DNA from: an uncultured beta proteobacterium
Lineage (GTDB): Bacteria > Pseudomonadota > Gammaproteobacteria > Burkholderiales > Burkholderiaceae_C
DNA: 32,964 nt
Reading direction: 5' to 3'
Assembly (NCBI GenBank): GCA_903830985.1
Contig: CAIKVZ010000047.1
Location: 1 to 32,964, forward strand
The position numbers and the translations under genes are program-made. Positions 1-8,687 of the stretch are shown here, piece after piece (the stretch's first letter is position 1; each line of letters opens with the position of its first letter). The notes beneath the pieces are model-generated. The model was not told the DNA's origin and searched no databases. It saw only the letters and a program-made list of their open reading frames with translations.

Positions 1-282
1 GGCGGCTCGGGCACGACAGCGCAGGCCTTGCGCGCTGGCGTTCCCCAAGTCGTTTTGCCGCTGATGCTGGACCAGTTTCATCACGCGCATCGGCTCTACC
101 TGGCTGGGCTGGCGCCACGTCCTGTGCCCATGGAGAAGGTGAGCGCCCAAGGGCTGACGCAAGCCATTGCAGCGGCCCTGGCATTGCCCCGCGAACCCCG
201 GGTGCACGCGTCGCAGCGACTTGTGGCCAGTCGTGGAGCGTCGCAAATCGTACAGCGCCTGGAGTCCCTGTTCCCCCGCTGA
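1..282 (+). CDS. Glycosyltransferase (GT1/MGT-like), C-terminal fragment
   Basis: The gene enters from the left edge, so only its last ~93 codons are visible. The first visible residues read GGSGTTAQALRAGVPQVVLP, followed by DQFHHA. This is the sugar-nucleotide-binding signature near the C-terminus of GT1-family transferases (the HGG-GT-x-x-AL-x-x-GVP-x-x-x-x-P-x-x-x-DQ pattern). Such enzymes move a sugar from a UDP- or dTDP-sugar to a lipid or small-molecule acceptor; the acceptor cannot be told from this fragment. The first in-frame start-like codon (TTG at 28) lies inside this motif, so the true start is outside the window. It ends 22 bp before the stop of the convergent GGDEF-EAL gene. 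Confidence 0.8.
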   Translation, partial: GGSGTTAQALRAGVPQVVLPLMLDQFHHAHRLYLAGLAPRPVPMEKVSAQGLTQAIAAALALPREPRVHASQRLVASRGASQIVQRLESLFPR

Positions 283-304
283 GCTGCGTCAATCCGGCCG
301 GGGC

Positions 305-2962
305 TCAGGCGAAGTCCGGGCGCCACTGCGCCACCCATGAAGGCAGATCGGCCGCCGGCATGGGCCTGGAAATGCCATAGCCCTGCGCCAGATGGCAGCC
401 CAGCTTGATGAGTTGGGCGCCGTGCGCTGACGTTTCCACGCCCTCGGCGATGACGGTCCGGTGAAAGGTCTGGGCCAGGCCAATGATGCTTTGCACGATG
501 GCCAGATCGTCGGCGTCCTCCAGCATGTCGCGCACGAAGCTCTGGTCGATCTTCAAGGTCTGAGCGGGCAGGCGTTTCAGGTAGGTCAGGGACGAATAGC
601 CGGTGCCGAAATCGTCCAGCGCGAAATGAACGCCCAGCGCATGGCATTGGCGGATGTTTTCAGTCACTTTGGCCATGTCTTCCATGGCACTGGTTTCCAG
701 AATCTCGAGTTCCAGTTGACCAGGGTGCACAGCGGGATGCGCCGCCAGCAATTCCGAAAGCCGCAGGGAAAACATCTCCTGATGCAGGTGCAGTGAACTG
801 ATGTTGACGCTGACGCACAGGCTCAGACCCTGCGCCTGCCACAGGGTCATCTGGCGCAGCGCTGTGTCGATCACCCATTCACCCAGGGCGATACCCAGGA
901 TGTGGTTTTCGATGATGGGCAGAAACTGTGCCGGGGCCAGCAAACCGCGCTCGGGGTGCAGCCACCGAATCAGCGCCTCGGCCCCGATGACCTGCCCCGA
1001 CGTCATGTTGACCTTGGGCTGGTAAAAAAGCACAAGCTCGTCGTTGGCCAATGCCTGGCGAATGCGTTGAATGCTTTCGGTTTGCGTTTTCAGCGCGGTG
1101 TCATAGGCCAGGTCAAACAGGTGGTAGCGATTCTTGCCCGCCTGTTTGGCCTGGTACATCGCCTGGTCGGCTTGGCGCAGCAGCTGGTCTGCGTCCACGC
1201 CTTCCTGGGGATAAAAGGTGAAGCCTATGCTGGTGGAGACCTGCAACAGCAATTCCTGCTGACCGACGCCCTGCTTCTGTTGAACCAGGTTTTGCTGGTG
1301 TGCCGCGCCCAGCAGGCGGTCCAGAATGCAATAGCACTCATCCCTGTGATCCAGATCTGTCATCACTGCCACAAATTCGTCGCCGCCGATGCGCGCCAGC
1401 GTGTCGCCATCACGCAAGGCCGCCTTCAGCTTGTGTGCCAAGGCGATCAGCAAGGCGTCCCCAACGTCGTGACCATACCGGTCGTTGACCTCCTTGAAGC
1501 CATCCAGATCCAGAAAGGCCACGGCCAGCAATTTCTTGCGGCGCTGGCATTGCAGCATGGCCTGGCGCAACCGGTCGGCCAGCAGCACGCGGTTGGGCAG
1601 ACTGCTCAGAGCGTCATAGTGGGCCAGATGCGCCAACTGCCGCTGGTGGTCCTTGATCTCCGTGATGTCGGTAAACAGGGCGACGAAGTGCTGCGCCACA
1701 TTCACCGCGTCGCGCACGGCACTGACGGTCAGCAGCGCGGCAAACAGTTCACCACTGCGGCACCGACTCCAGATGTCGCCGCTCCAGTGGCCCTTGCTCA
1801 GGAGGTCAGCGCGCATGTCTGCATAAAATTCCGGTCCATGCCGGTCGGATTGCAACATGGCTGGTGTGCGCCCCATCACTTCTTCGCGGCGAAAACCGGT
1901 GATGTGGGCGAACGTGCTGTTCACGTCCAGGATGTGGCCGTTGACGTCGGTGATGATGATGCCCTCTCGGGCATGCGTGAAGACACTCGCCGCCAGTCGT
2001 TCGCTGTCCCGCATGGTTCTTTCCAATGCAACGCGCCGCGCCAGACTTTGCAGGATCATCCGCGTCGCCAGCACCAGGAGCAGGGGAAACAGCGCAGCAA
2101 ATATGAAGACGATGTGCTTGCGCGTGCGATCCGGCGCCATTTGCCGTGCGGTGTCCACGCCGACCACAACGGCGATGCCGTAGTTTGGTATCCGGTGGAT
2201 GCCAAGCGTGCGTTCGGATTCGTCATCCGAAACGGTCCCTGCCCAAGGGGACTGCGAACTGGTTTGCGACTCCGCTGCCGCACGAGCCAGCACTTCCGGC
2301 CGCAAACCCGGCAGACCACCCTGCGACTGCGCCAGGAGTTTGCCGTCGCGGCCCAGCACCGCCAGCACAGTGCCGCTGGCAGGATCGATGCTCTTGGAAA
2401 ACCGCGTCAGGTAGGCCGCGTCGACGCAGAGTACGACCAGGCCGGCCAACTGTTGCCGCTGGAAGATGGGGCGGATGAACTGAATTGATGATCCTGCGGG
2501 GTGCAGTATCAGACGGTCCGGGCTGGCGTCAACCAATGCCGCACCGGCAAACATGGGGCAGTTGAGTGCACCCTTGCGTGCCAGGGGGCCGATGTCTGTG
2601 CGCAACTCACCGGCCGGACCGAAGATGCCCAGTTGAAAATTTTGACCTTCCAGCAAGCCGGACAAATGGTCGCCGGCCCCAAGCACACTCAATGGCTCCA
2701 ACAGCCATTCTTCACCCCGATGAAGCATGGTCGTATCGGTGCGTTCAATCGTGCGTTCGAGATTTTCCGAATACGCCAGAGCCAGGGTCGACGCGTGCAA
2801 GCGGACCTGTTGCAAGCCGCTGGCCTCACTGTCCAGGTGGCCCCAGAAAAATGTGGCCCCTGCCGCCACGGTCAGACAAGCAACCACGCCGTAGAGTTGC
2901 GCGGAAAGTGAGTTTCTCAGCCGCAGGATGAATCTGCCGCGCGCGTTGCTGGGTGGGGCCAT
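305..2962 (-). CDS. Membrane PAS-GGDEF-EAL cyclic-di-GMP signalling protein
   Basis: An 885-aa protein predicted to make and/or degrade cyclic di-GMP at the inner membrane. From the ATG at 2962, a hydrophobic segment at about residues 23-41 and a second near residue 290 enclose a ~240-residue periplasmic region that resembles a Cache-type sensor by layout. Then follow a PAS domain (ending in a TDITEIKDHQ-type PAC segment), a GGDEF domain with intact IGGDEF, and an EAL domain with intact GAEALIRW and DDFGTGYSSLTYL. Both catalytic motifs are complete, so it could be bifunctional or could use one domain as a sensor. A TTG at 2986 would add 8 residues; I chose the ATG because neither has a clear ribosome binding site. 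It lies 74 bp downstream of mnmC on the same strand. Ligand and net activity are unknown. Confidence 0.9.
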   Translation of the reverse strand: MAPPSNARGRFILRLRNSLSAQLYGVVACLTVAAGATFFWGHLDSEASGLQQVRLHASTLALAYSENLERTIERTDTTMLHRGEEWLLEPLSVLGAGDHLSGLLEGQNFQLGIFGPAGELRTDIGPLARKGALNCPMFAGAALVDASPDRLILHPAGSSIQFIRPIFQRQQLAGLVVLCVDAAYLTRFSKSIDPASGTVLAVLGRDGKLLAQSQGGLPGLRPEVLARAAAESQTSSQSPWAGTVSDDESERTLGIHRIPNYGIAVVVGVDTARQMAPDRTRKHIVFIFAALFPLLLVLATRMILQSLARRVALERTMRDSERLAASVFTHAREGIIITDVNGHILDVNSTFAHITGFRREEVMGRTPAMLQSDRHGPEFYADMRADLLSKGHWSGDIWSRCRSGELFAALLTVSAVRDAVNVAQHFVALFTDITEIKDHQRQLAHLAHYDALSSLPNRVLLADRLRQAMLQCQRRKKLLAVAFLDLDGFKEVNDRYGHDVGDALLIALAHKLKAALRDGDTLARIGGDEFVAVMTDLDHRDECYCILDRLLGAAHQQNLVQQKQGVGQQELLLQVSTSIGFTFYPQEGVDADQLLRQADQAMYQAKQAGKNRYHLFDLAYDTALKTQTESIQRIRQALANDELVLFYQPKVNMTSGQVIGAEALIRWLHPERGLLAPAQFLPIIENHILGIALGEWVIDTALRQMTLWQAQGLSLCVSVNISSLHLHQEMFSLRLSELLAAHPAVHPGQLELEILETSAMEDMAKVTENIRQCHALGVHFALDDFGTGYSSLTYLKRLPAQTLKIDQSFVRDMLEDADDLAIVQSIIGLAQTFHRTVIAEGVETSAHGAQLIKLGCHLAQGYGISRPMPAADLPSWVAQWRPDFA

Positions 2963-3036
2963 AGCCGGTTCACAGTGCAGCGTCAATGCGAAGGATCCAC
3001 GCTGCAGTCCGTCCTGTTTTGTTTGCAGCTATTGGA

Positions 3037-4833
3037 TCATGCTTTCGCTGGCCGGGGCTGCAAAATTCGCCTGCCGGAAAACATGGCCTGCGCCAGCTTG
3101 TCTTCCAACGGTGCCGGCTCGTCAAACCATTGCGCCGCCAGCAACTCGCCGCACAGCACGGCCAGGGTCAAGCCCCTGGCACCCATGGCGGTGCTGACCC
3201 ACAGGCCGGGTTGACCTGCTGCATCGACGGGGCCGAGCACCGGCAGCCGGTCGGGTGAACTGCAGCGCACCGCGCAAAAGGACTGCACATTGGCCAGTGC
3301 GCCGCCGGGAAATTGGCCTGCAAGCGCCTGTGCGGTTTCGGGCAGCAGGCTTTGCAGTCTGGCCAGATTGGCCAGGTGGTCGGCGTCCTTGGGTCTTGCA
3401 TCGGTGTCGTCGCGCGCAAAGCTCGAGCCCAGGTACCAGGCCATGCCTTGTGCCGTGGGAACCTGCGGAATGAAGTTGCCGCGGCCGTTCACCGGTGTCT
3501 CGGGAAAGTTTGCCGTGTCGGCGGTGTCGCGCCAGCCCCAGGACAGTTGTCCGCGCAAGGCCTGCAGCGCCAGCGCCTGTTGCAGCAGGGCGTGGCTGGC
3601 AAAACCTGCGCACACCACCACGCGGTTGGCCTGCGCCAGCACCTGACCGGCCTCGTCCAGCGCCTGCCACACGTCACCTTGGCGGCGCAAATCCTGCACG
3701 TCGGATTGGCCCTGAAAGCGCACGCCGGGCTGGGCCAGCAAGGCGCGCACCAGTTGTGCCGGTTTAAGCCAGCCGGCCCGGGTGTGCCAGTGTTCAGGCG
3801 CCACAGCGCCCTCGTCCAGGCAGCGCTCGCGCACACCGGTCAGAGCGTAGTCCTCACCTTCGCGCAGCAGCTCCTGTACCTGCTGCCAGGTGGCCTGTGC
3901 GCCGGCGCGGCACAGGCGCGACAACAGGCTGTCGTCCGACGAGACATGCGGCACCACCAGACCCGCGGGCAGGCCCGAGGCCCCTGCGGCCGGATCGGCT
4001 GCGGCGTCCAGCACCGTGACCTGGCAGCCGCGTCGCGCCAGGCTGGCGGCCACGGCCGCACCCGCCAGACCGGCACCGATCACCAGACAGCTTTTGGTGG
4101 CACAGTGGTCCTGCTCATTGCGCACGCGTTTGCGCGGTTCCCACGCCGGCTCGAAGCTGGCTTCCAGCCGGTCCCGCTTGGGCGGCAGACCCGCCACCAT
4201 CTGCACCAGGAAGCCGCACTGGGTGAGACTGTCCCGCACCTCGCGCGCCACGGTCCAGGTGGCCAGGCGCGTGCCCCGGCGGCACAGGCGCGCCACCGCC
4301 TTGAGCGTGTACGCGTCCCACATGTCCGGGTTGCGTTGCGGCGAGAACCCGTCCAGGAACACGGCGTCGGCGGAGAAATTGGCCTGGCGCAGCATGGCCT
4401 TGACGTCGCCCACGCACAGGGTGAGCAGCACCCGACCCTGGGCAAAGCGCAGGCGGTGCCAGCCCGGTGTCCAGTCCTGCCACAACTCGCACAGTTGCCG
4501 CGCCAGCGGCAGCAGTTCGGGGTAGGCGGTGGCGCTGCGCAGCAGGTCGGCCGCGCTCACAGGATGGGCCTCTACCGACACAAAGTGCAGCAGGGCGGGA
4601 CGCTGCGGGTCATCGACCCAGGCCTGCCAGGTGGACAGGAAATTCGCACCCAGACCGAAACCGGTCTCGAGCACCGTCCAGCGGGGCTGGTCGCTCCAGG
4701 CTTGGGGCAGGCCGCAGCCCTGCAGGAAGACCTGGCGCGCCTGCGTCAGGGCGCCGGCGCAACTGCCGTAGCGGTCGTTGAAACGGGTGCTGCGCGGTGC
4801 GGCCGGGTCCTGCCAGTCGACCGCTTCGGCCAC
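3037..4833 (-). CDS. mnmC: Bifunctional tRNA mnm5s2U34 methyltransferase / FAD-dependent cmnm5s2U34 oxidoreductase
   Basis: A 598-aa protein that finishes the wobble-uridine modification of several tRNAs. The C-terminal FAD domain removes the carboxymethyl group of cmnm5s2U and the N-terminal domain methylates nm5s2U with S-adenosylmethionine. The N-terminal half shows the MnmC pattern: ETGFGLGANFL (SAM binding), then VFLDGFSPQRNPDMW. The FAD domain opens with LVIGAGLAGAAVAASLARRG (Rossmann dinucleotide fold) at about residue 250. A late CAVRCSSPDRLPVLGPV block and GARGLTLAVLCGELLAA are typical of the oxidoreductase end. Length and domain order fit a full-length fusion. The start is GTG at 4833, 5 bp after the yggX stop, with no good Shine-Dalgarno sequence, which suggests translation coupled to yggX. 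Confidence 0.95.
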   Translation of the reverse strand: MAEAVDWQDPAAPRSTRFNDRYGSCAGALTQARQVFLQGCGLPQAWSDQPRWTVLETGFGLGANFLSTWQAWVDDPQRPALLHFVSVEAHPVSAADLLRSATAYPELLPLARQLCELWQDWTPGWHRLRFAQGRVLLTLCVGDVKAMLRQANFSADAVFLDGFSPQRNPDMWDAYTLKAVARLCRRGTRLATWTVAREVRDSLTQCGFLVQMVAGLPPKRDRLEASFEPAWEPRKRVRNEQDHCATKSCLVIGAGLAGAAVAASLARRGCQVTVLDAAADPAAGASGLPAGLVVPHVSSDDSLLSRLCRAGAQATWQQVQELLREGEDYALTGVRERCLDEGAVAPEHWHTRAGWLKPAQLVRALLAQPGVRFQGQSDVQDLRRQGDVWQALDEAGQVLAQANRVVVCAGFASHALLQQALALQALRGQLSWGWRDTADTANFPETPVNGRGNFIPQVPTAQGMAWYLGSSFARDDTDARPKDADHLANLARLQSLLPETAQALAGQFPGGALANVQSFCAVRCSSPDRLPVLGPVDAAGQPGLWVSTAMGARGLTLAVLCGELLAAQWFDEPAPLEDKLAQAMFSGRRILQPRPAKA

Positions 4834-4838
4834 GGGTT

Positions 4839-5111
4839 TCAGGCGGCAGGCGGCACGTAGCCCTGCACCGCGTCGGCGCCGTCGCCAAAGAAGTGGTTTT
4901 CCATCTGGCGCGCCAGGTATTGGCGCGCCCGCGCGTCGGCCAGGTTCAGGCGGTTTTCGTTCACCAGCATGGTCTGCTGGCGCAGCCAGGCGGCCCAGGC
5001 CTCCTTGCTGACGCTTTGCCAGATGCGCTTGCCCAGCTCGCCGGGGTAGGGGGGGAAGTCCATGCCTTCGGCCTCGTGGCCGAGTTTGATGCAGTTGACG
5101 GTACGTGCCAT
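4839..5111 (-). CDS. yggX: YggX-like Fe(II)-trafficking / oxidative protection protein
   Basis: A 90-aa cytosolic protein matching the small YggX family, which is linked to protecting iron-sulfur clusters and to handling labile Fe(II). Visible family features are [20 protein letters not shown] at the N-terminus with its single conserved cysteine (residue 7), [16 protein letters not shown], and NENRLNL followed by an ARQYL-x-x-QMENHFF segment. The length is normal. It is the first gene of a likely two-gene unit with mnmC and is divergent from cysK, so an iron-sulfur/oxidative-stress gene sits beside cysteine synthesis. The biochemical role is from family knowledge; only the family match is seen here. 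Confidence 0.93.
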   Translation of the reverse strand: MARTVNCIKLGHEAEGMDFPPYPGELGKRIWQSVSKEAWAAWLRQQTMLVNENRLNLADARARQYLARQMENHFFGDGADAVQGYVPPAA

Positions 5112-5208
5112 GGGAGCCTTAATAAACGGAATGGATGCGGACTTGCAAGGGCGTCACTGTAGCAGCGGCTTATGCCGATTGCGCCATAAGCACAGAAAAA
5201 CTCTGTCG

Positions 5209-5237
5209 TTGGCGCGGAAACCCGGGGGCGGCACAAT
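5209..5237 (+). promoter_or_regulatory. Candidate sigma-70 promoter of cysK
   Basis: TTGGCG (5209-5214) and CACAAT (5232-5237) are separated by 17 bp and each matches the -35/-10 consensus at 4 of 6 positions. A transcript starting near 5244 would have a ~20-nt leader before the cysK ATG, which carries GGAGA at 5249-5253. The site lies in the 152-bp divergent gap between yggX and cysK. No cysteine-specific operator was recognised. Confidence 0.35.
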
Positions 5238-5263
5238 GGGTGTTTTTTGGAGATCGCTGCAGC

Positions 5264-6181
5264 ATGAAAGCCGACACCATCCTCGCCACCATTGGCAACA
5301 CGCCCCACGTTCGCATCAACCGCCTGTTCGGCAGCACGCACCAGGTTTGGATCAAGTCCGAGCGCAGCAACCCGGGTGGCTCCATCAAGGACCGGATCGC
5401 CCTGGCCATGGTGGAGGCGGCGGAAGCCAGCGGTGAACTCAAGCCCGGCGCCACCATCATCGAGCCCACCTCGGGCAATACCGGTGTAGGTCTGGCGCTG
5501 GTGGCCGCGGTCAAGGGCTACAAGCTCATCCTGGTGATGCCCGACAGCATGTCGATCGAGCGCCGGCGCCTGATGCTCGCCTACGGCGCCAGCTTCGACC
5601 TGACACCGCGCGAAAAAGGCATGAAGGGGGCCATTGCACGGGCCCAGGAGCTCGCCGCGGCCACGCCCGGGGCCTGGGTGCCACAGCAGTTCGAAAACCC
5701 GGCCAACATCGATGTCCATGTGCGCACCACGGCGCAGGAGATCCTGGCCGATTTCCCCGGCGGCATCGACGTCATCATCACCGGCGTCGGCACCGGCGGC
5801 CACCTGAGCGGCGTCGCGCAGGTGCTCAAGGCGGCCTGGCCGCAGCTCAAGGTGTATGCGGTCGAGCCCTCTGCCTCGCCGGTGATCTCCGGCGGCGCCC
5901 CGGCGCCGCACCCGATCCAGGGCATTGGCGCGGGCTTCATCCCGAAGAACCTCAAGGTCGAGTTGCTCGACGGCGTGATCCAGGTGGACGCCGAACCGGC
6001 ACGCGAATACGCACGACGCAGCGCCGCCGAGGAGGGCATTTTGGTGGGGATTTCCTCGGGCGCCACACTGGCGGCGATCGCCCAGAAGCTGCCCGAAATT
6101 CCCCTGGGCGCCACGGTGCTGGGCTTCAACTACGACACTGGCGAACGCTACCTGTCGGTGGAAGGTTTTCTGCCGGCCTGA
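5264..6181 (+). CDS. cysK: Cysteine synthase (O-acetylserine sulfhydrylase)
   Basis: A 305-aa pyridoxal-phosphate enzyme that forms L-cysteine from O-acetylserine and sulfide in the cytosol. Lys42, in the NPGGSIKDR motif, is the expected Schiff-base lysine. [20 protein letters not shown] binds substrate and cofactor phosphate, and [10 protein letters not shown] and GISSGAT are further family motifs. The [18 protein letters not shown] stretch and the EKGMKGAI segment resemble CysK more than CysM. The ATG at 5264 is preferred over upstream in-frame starts because it has GGAGA 10 bp upstream and matches the family N-terminus ([13 protein letters not shown]). It is divergent from yggX. Confidence 0.93.
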   Translation: MKADTILATIGNTPHVRINRLFGSTHQVWIKSERSNPGGSIKDRIALAMVEAAEASGELKPGATIIEPTSGNTGVGLALVAAVKGYKLILVMPDSMSIERRRLMLAYGASFDLTPREKGMKGAIARAQELAAATPGAWVPQQFENPANIDVHVRTTAQEILADFPGGIDVIITGVGTGGHLSGVAQVLKAAWPQLKVYAVEPSASPVISGGAPAPHPIQGIGAGFIPKNLKVELLDGVIQVDAEPAREYARRSAAEEGILVGISSGATLAAIAQKLPEIPLGATVLGFNYDTGERYLSVEGFLPA

Positions 6182-6185
6182 GCGT

Positions 6186-6281
6186 CCGGACCGCCGGTTC
6201 AGTCCGGTCCGGCGCAAGTATTCCAGGCGCTGCCGGGCGGCAAGAATCGCTGCGCGCGTGGAACTAATCGCCACGCAGCGC
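6186..6281. other. Intergenic inverted repeats between cysK and dsbB
   Basis: The 171-bp gap holds two potential hairpins. The first is CCGGACC (6186-6192) with GGTCCGG (6206-6212), 5 bp after the cysK stop. The second (about 6248-6281) pairs CGCTGCG and CGTGG with CCACG and CAGCG around a short loop, with a 4-nt bulge. Neither is followed by a T-run, so they are only weak candidates for a cysK terminator or a dsbB leader structure. Confidence 0.3.
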
Positions 6282-6352
6282 CACCAACCAACAGACAATA
6301 GGTAGATTGACGGTGCGCAAAGCACGCCGTTGCCCAATTTCGAAGGATTTTG

Positions 6353-6862
6353 ATGTTGCTGACTTTTCTGGATTCGACGCCCCGCCGCGCCTTCATGCTG
6401 CTGTGTGCCGCCTGCGTGGCCATGCTGGGCTTTGGCTTGTACCTGCAGCACGTCGTGGGGCTTAACCCTTGCCCCATGTGCATCGTGCAGCGCTATGCCT
6501 TGCTGCTGATCGCCGTTTTTGCCGGGCTCACCAGCCTGAGCGGGCGCAATGGTCGGCAACTGGTGGGCGTGGCGCTGATGGCGCTGGCCGCCGCGGGCGG
6601 TGCCTATACCGCAGCCCGGCAGAGCTTTTTGCAGTGGTACCCGCCGGAGGTTTCGTCCTGCGGTCGGGACTTCTACGGAATGATCGAGACCTTCCCCCTG
6701 CAACGTGCCATCCCGATGATTTTCCGCGGTAGCGGCGACTGCACGGCCATTGATTGGACCTTTCTGGGTGGCTCGCTGGCCAACTGGTCGTTCGTGGTGT
6801 TCACCGTCATCCTGGTGCTCAGCGGGGTGATGGCGTGGCGGCGGGTGGCGTACAGGGGGTGA
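6353..6862 (+). CDS. dsbB: Disulfide bond formation protein B
   Basis: A 169-aa inner-membrane protein that reoxidises periplasmic DsbA and passes electrons to ubiquinone. Four hydrophobic segments are visible (about residues 14-32, 48-62, 70-88 and 140-160). Both periplasmic redox pairs are present: Cys40/Cys43 in NPCPMC, and Cys103/Cys130 in SSCGRDF and SGDCTAIDW. The arginine after the first pair (IVQRY), linked to quinone binding in the family, is present. The ATG at 6353 follows AAGGA at a suitable distance; a TTG one codon upstream is less likely. The gene ends 41 bp from the convergent stop of the hydroxybutyrate dehydrogenase gene. Confidence 0.95.
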   Translation: MLLTFLDSTPRRAFMLLCAACVAMLGFGLYLQHVVGLNPCPMCIVQRYALLLIAVFAGLTSLSGRNGRQLVGVALMALAAAGGAYTAARQSFLQWYPPEVSSCGRDFYGMIETFPLQRAIPMIFRGSGDCTAIDWTFLGGSLANWSFVVFTVILVLSGVMAWRRVAYRG

Positions 6863-6902
6863 AGGTCCTGTAGCCGCGCAGGCGCGAGGCCCTCGCCCCG
6901 CG

Positions 6903-7673
6903 CTACTGCGCCACCCACCCCCCATCCATATTCCACGCCACACCTCGGATGTTGTTGCCGGCGGGGGAGCAGAAGAAGACGGCGAGGGCGCCGAGCTCTT
7001 CGGGGGTGGTGAACTGCATGGACGGTTCCTTCTCGCCGAGCAGTTGTTTCTTCGCGGCCTCGTTGGAGATGCCCAGGGCGGCAGCTTTCGCATCGACCTG
7101 TTTTTGCACCAGGGGGGTCAACACCCAGCCTGGGCAGATGGCGTTGCAGGTCACGCCGCTGACGGCGTTTTCCAGCGCGGTGACCTTGGTCAGACCCACG
7201 AGCCCGTGCTTGGCAGTGACGTAGGCCGACTTTTCGGCAGAAGCGACGAGGCCGTGCACAGATGCCACGTTGATGATGCGGCCCCAGTCGGCTGCCAGCA
7301 TGGCGGGCAGGGCCAGTCGCGTGGCGTGGAAGGCGCTGGACAGGTTGATGGCCAATATGGCATCCCATTTTTCCACGGGGAAATTTTCGATCCGCGCCAC
7401 ATGCTGGATGCCGGCGTTGTTTACCAGGATGTCGACGCGGCCGAACTCGGCTGCGGCAAAAGCCATCATCGCCTCGATCTCCGCCGGGCGACTCATGTCG
7501 GCACCGTGGTAGGCCACCTTGGCGCCCAGCGCCGTGATGCTGGCCTTGGGCCCCTCCACGTCGCCAAAGCCGTTGAGCACGATGTTGGCGCCCTGCGCGG
7601 CCAGCGCCTGGGCAATGCCCAGACCGATGCCGCTGGTGGAGCCGGTGACCAGCGCTGTTTTTCCCTTGAGCAT
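6903..7673 (-). CDS. bdhA: D-3-hydroxybutyrate dehydrogenase (SDR family)
   Basis: A 256-aa classical short-chain dehydrogenase. It carries the NAD-binding TGSTSGIG motif (residues 10-17), NNAG (85-88), and the catalytic set Ser138, Tyr151 and Lys155 (SAYVTAKHG). HGLVASAEKSAYVTAKHGLV and the QFTTPEELGALAVFF C-terminal region fit 3-hydroxybutyrate dehydrogenases, which oxidise D-3-hydroxybutyrate from polyhydroxybutyrate breakdown to acetoacetate with NAD+. The start is ATG at 7673 with GGAGA just upstream; the reading frame is open far upstream, but that part is antisense to the next gene. It is divergent from the alpha/beta hydrolase gene with a 75-bp gap. Other SDR substrates cannot be fully excluded. 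Confidence 0.88.
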   Translation of the reverse strand: MLKGKTALVTGSTSGIGLGIAQALAAQGANIVLNGFGDVEGPKASITALGAKVAYHGADMSRPAEIEAMMAFAAAEFGRVDILVNNAGIQHVARIENFPVEKWDAILAINLSSAFHATRLALPAMLAADWGRIINVASVHGLVASAEKSAYVTAKHGLVGLTKVTALENAVSGVTCNAICPGWVLTPLVQKQVDAKAAALGISNEAAKKQLLGEKEPSMQFTTPEELGALAVFFCSPAGNNIRGVAWNMDGGWVAQ

Positions 7674-7748
7674 ATTGATTCTCCGATGGTGATGAATAGG
7701 AGGCTTGCCATGCCTTACGATGCCATTATCCGAAAATGACATTGCACC

Positions 7749-8687
7749 ATGCTTGAACCTACGCTGAACTACGTAAGATGCCCTGATTTTGGCGCTGCAG
7801 CTGCACCCCAGCCAGACGGCACGCGCGTCACCCCGCCGCGCCACCGCATGGCTTATTGGGAGTGGAACGCCACCGGTGACGCGAATTGCCCGCATGTGGT
7901 GCTGTGCGTCCATGGCCTTTCGCGCCAGGGGCGTGACTTCGACACGCTGGCGCGCGCCCTGGTGGCGCAGTCCAAACACCCGCTGCGCGTGATCTGCCCG
8001 GACGTGGTCGGGCGCGGCCACAGCGACTGGCTCAAAGACCCCATGGGCTACCAGATACCCAACTATGCGGCCGACATGCTGGCGCTGTTGGCACAACTCG
8101 AGCCCCAGACCCTGGACTGGGTCGGCACCAGCATGGGTGGCCTCATCGGCATGGTGGTGGCGGGGCAGCCGGGCCTGCCCCTGAGCACGCCGGTGCGCCG
8201 TCTGCTGCTCAACGATGTCGGCCCGAGCGTGCAGTGGGCGGCGATTCAGCGCATCGGTCAGTACCTGGGCAACACCGGGCGTTTCTTGAGCCTGCAGGAT
8301 GCGGCCGACGCCATGTGGGCCTCGTCCACCACCTTCGGTCCGCACAGCGCCGAGCAGTGGCTGGCGCTGTCTCGTCCCATGGTCCGGGCCGTGCCCGGTG
8401 GCTTCACCCTGCACTACGACCCGGCCATTGCCGTGCCGGTGGCGCAGATGACGCGCAAGATGGCCGAGCAGGGGGACGCCATGCTGTGGCAGCTGTATGA
8501 CCAGATCACGGCGCGCACCTTGGTGGCGCGCGGCGCCCAGTCCGACCTGCTCACGCCGCAGACCGCGCATGAGATGACGCAGCGCGGCCCCAAGGCCAGC
8601 ATCGTGGAATTTGCCGGCGTGGGGCACGCGCCCACCTTTGTCGCAGCCGATCAGGTGGCGGCGGCCACGAAGTTTTTGCTCGGATGA
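7749..8687 (+). CDS. Alpha/beta hydrolase, substrate unknown
   Basis: A 312-aa alpha/beta hydrolase. The nucleophile elbow is GTSMGG with Ser128. The N-terminal half has CVHGLSRQGRDFDTLARAL (oxyanion-hole HG), and a late GVGHAPTF supplies the catalytic His. The acid is probably in the RGAQSDLL segment (RGxxSDLL pattern). No signal peptide is evident, so it is probably cytosolic. Its position divergent from a hydroxybutyrate dehydrogenase gene hints at cleavage of a hydroxybutyrate ester or oligomer, but this is inference only. The stop overlaps the relA start (ATGA at 8684-8687), so translation of the two is probably coupled. Confidence 0.85.
   Translation: MLEPTLNYVRCPDFGAAAAPQPDGTRVTPPRHRMAYWEWNATGDANCPHVVLCVHGLSRQGRDFDTLARALVAQSKHPLRVICPDVVGRGHSDWLKDPMGYQIPNYAADMLALLAQLEPQTLDWVGTSMGGLIGMVVAGQPGLPLSTPVRRLLLNDVGPSVQWAAIQRIGQYLGNTGRFLSLQDAADAMWASSTTFGPHSAEQWLALSRPMVRAVPGGFTLHYDPAIAVPVAQMTRKMAEQGDAMLWQLYDQITARTLVARGAQSDLLTPQTAHEMTQRGPKASIVEFAGVGHAPTFVAADQVAAATKFLLG

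Noticed and set aside
902-2488. A 528-aa open frame on the plus strand
   Set aside because: It is antisense to the PAS-GGDEF-EAL gene, whose domains are unambiguous. Its Gln/His/Val-rich composition is typical of a GC-rich shadow frame.
6863-6902. GC-rich hairpin GCGAGG/CCTCGC between the convergent dsbB and bdhA stops as a bidirectional terminator
   Set aside because: The stem is short and there is no T-run on either strand, so it cannot be supported beyond suspicion.
4961-7093. A 710-aa open frame on the minus strand
   Set aside because: It runs antisense through cysK and dsbB and in another frame over yggX; it shows no domain of its own.
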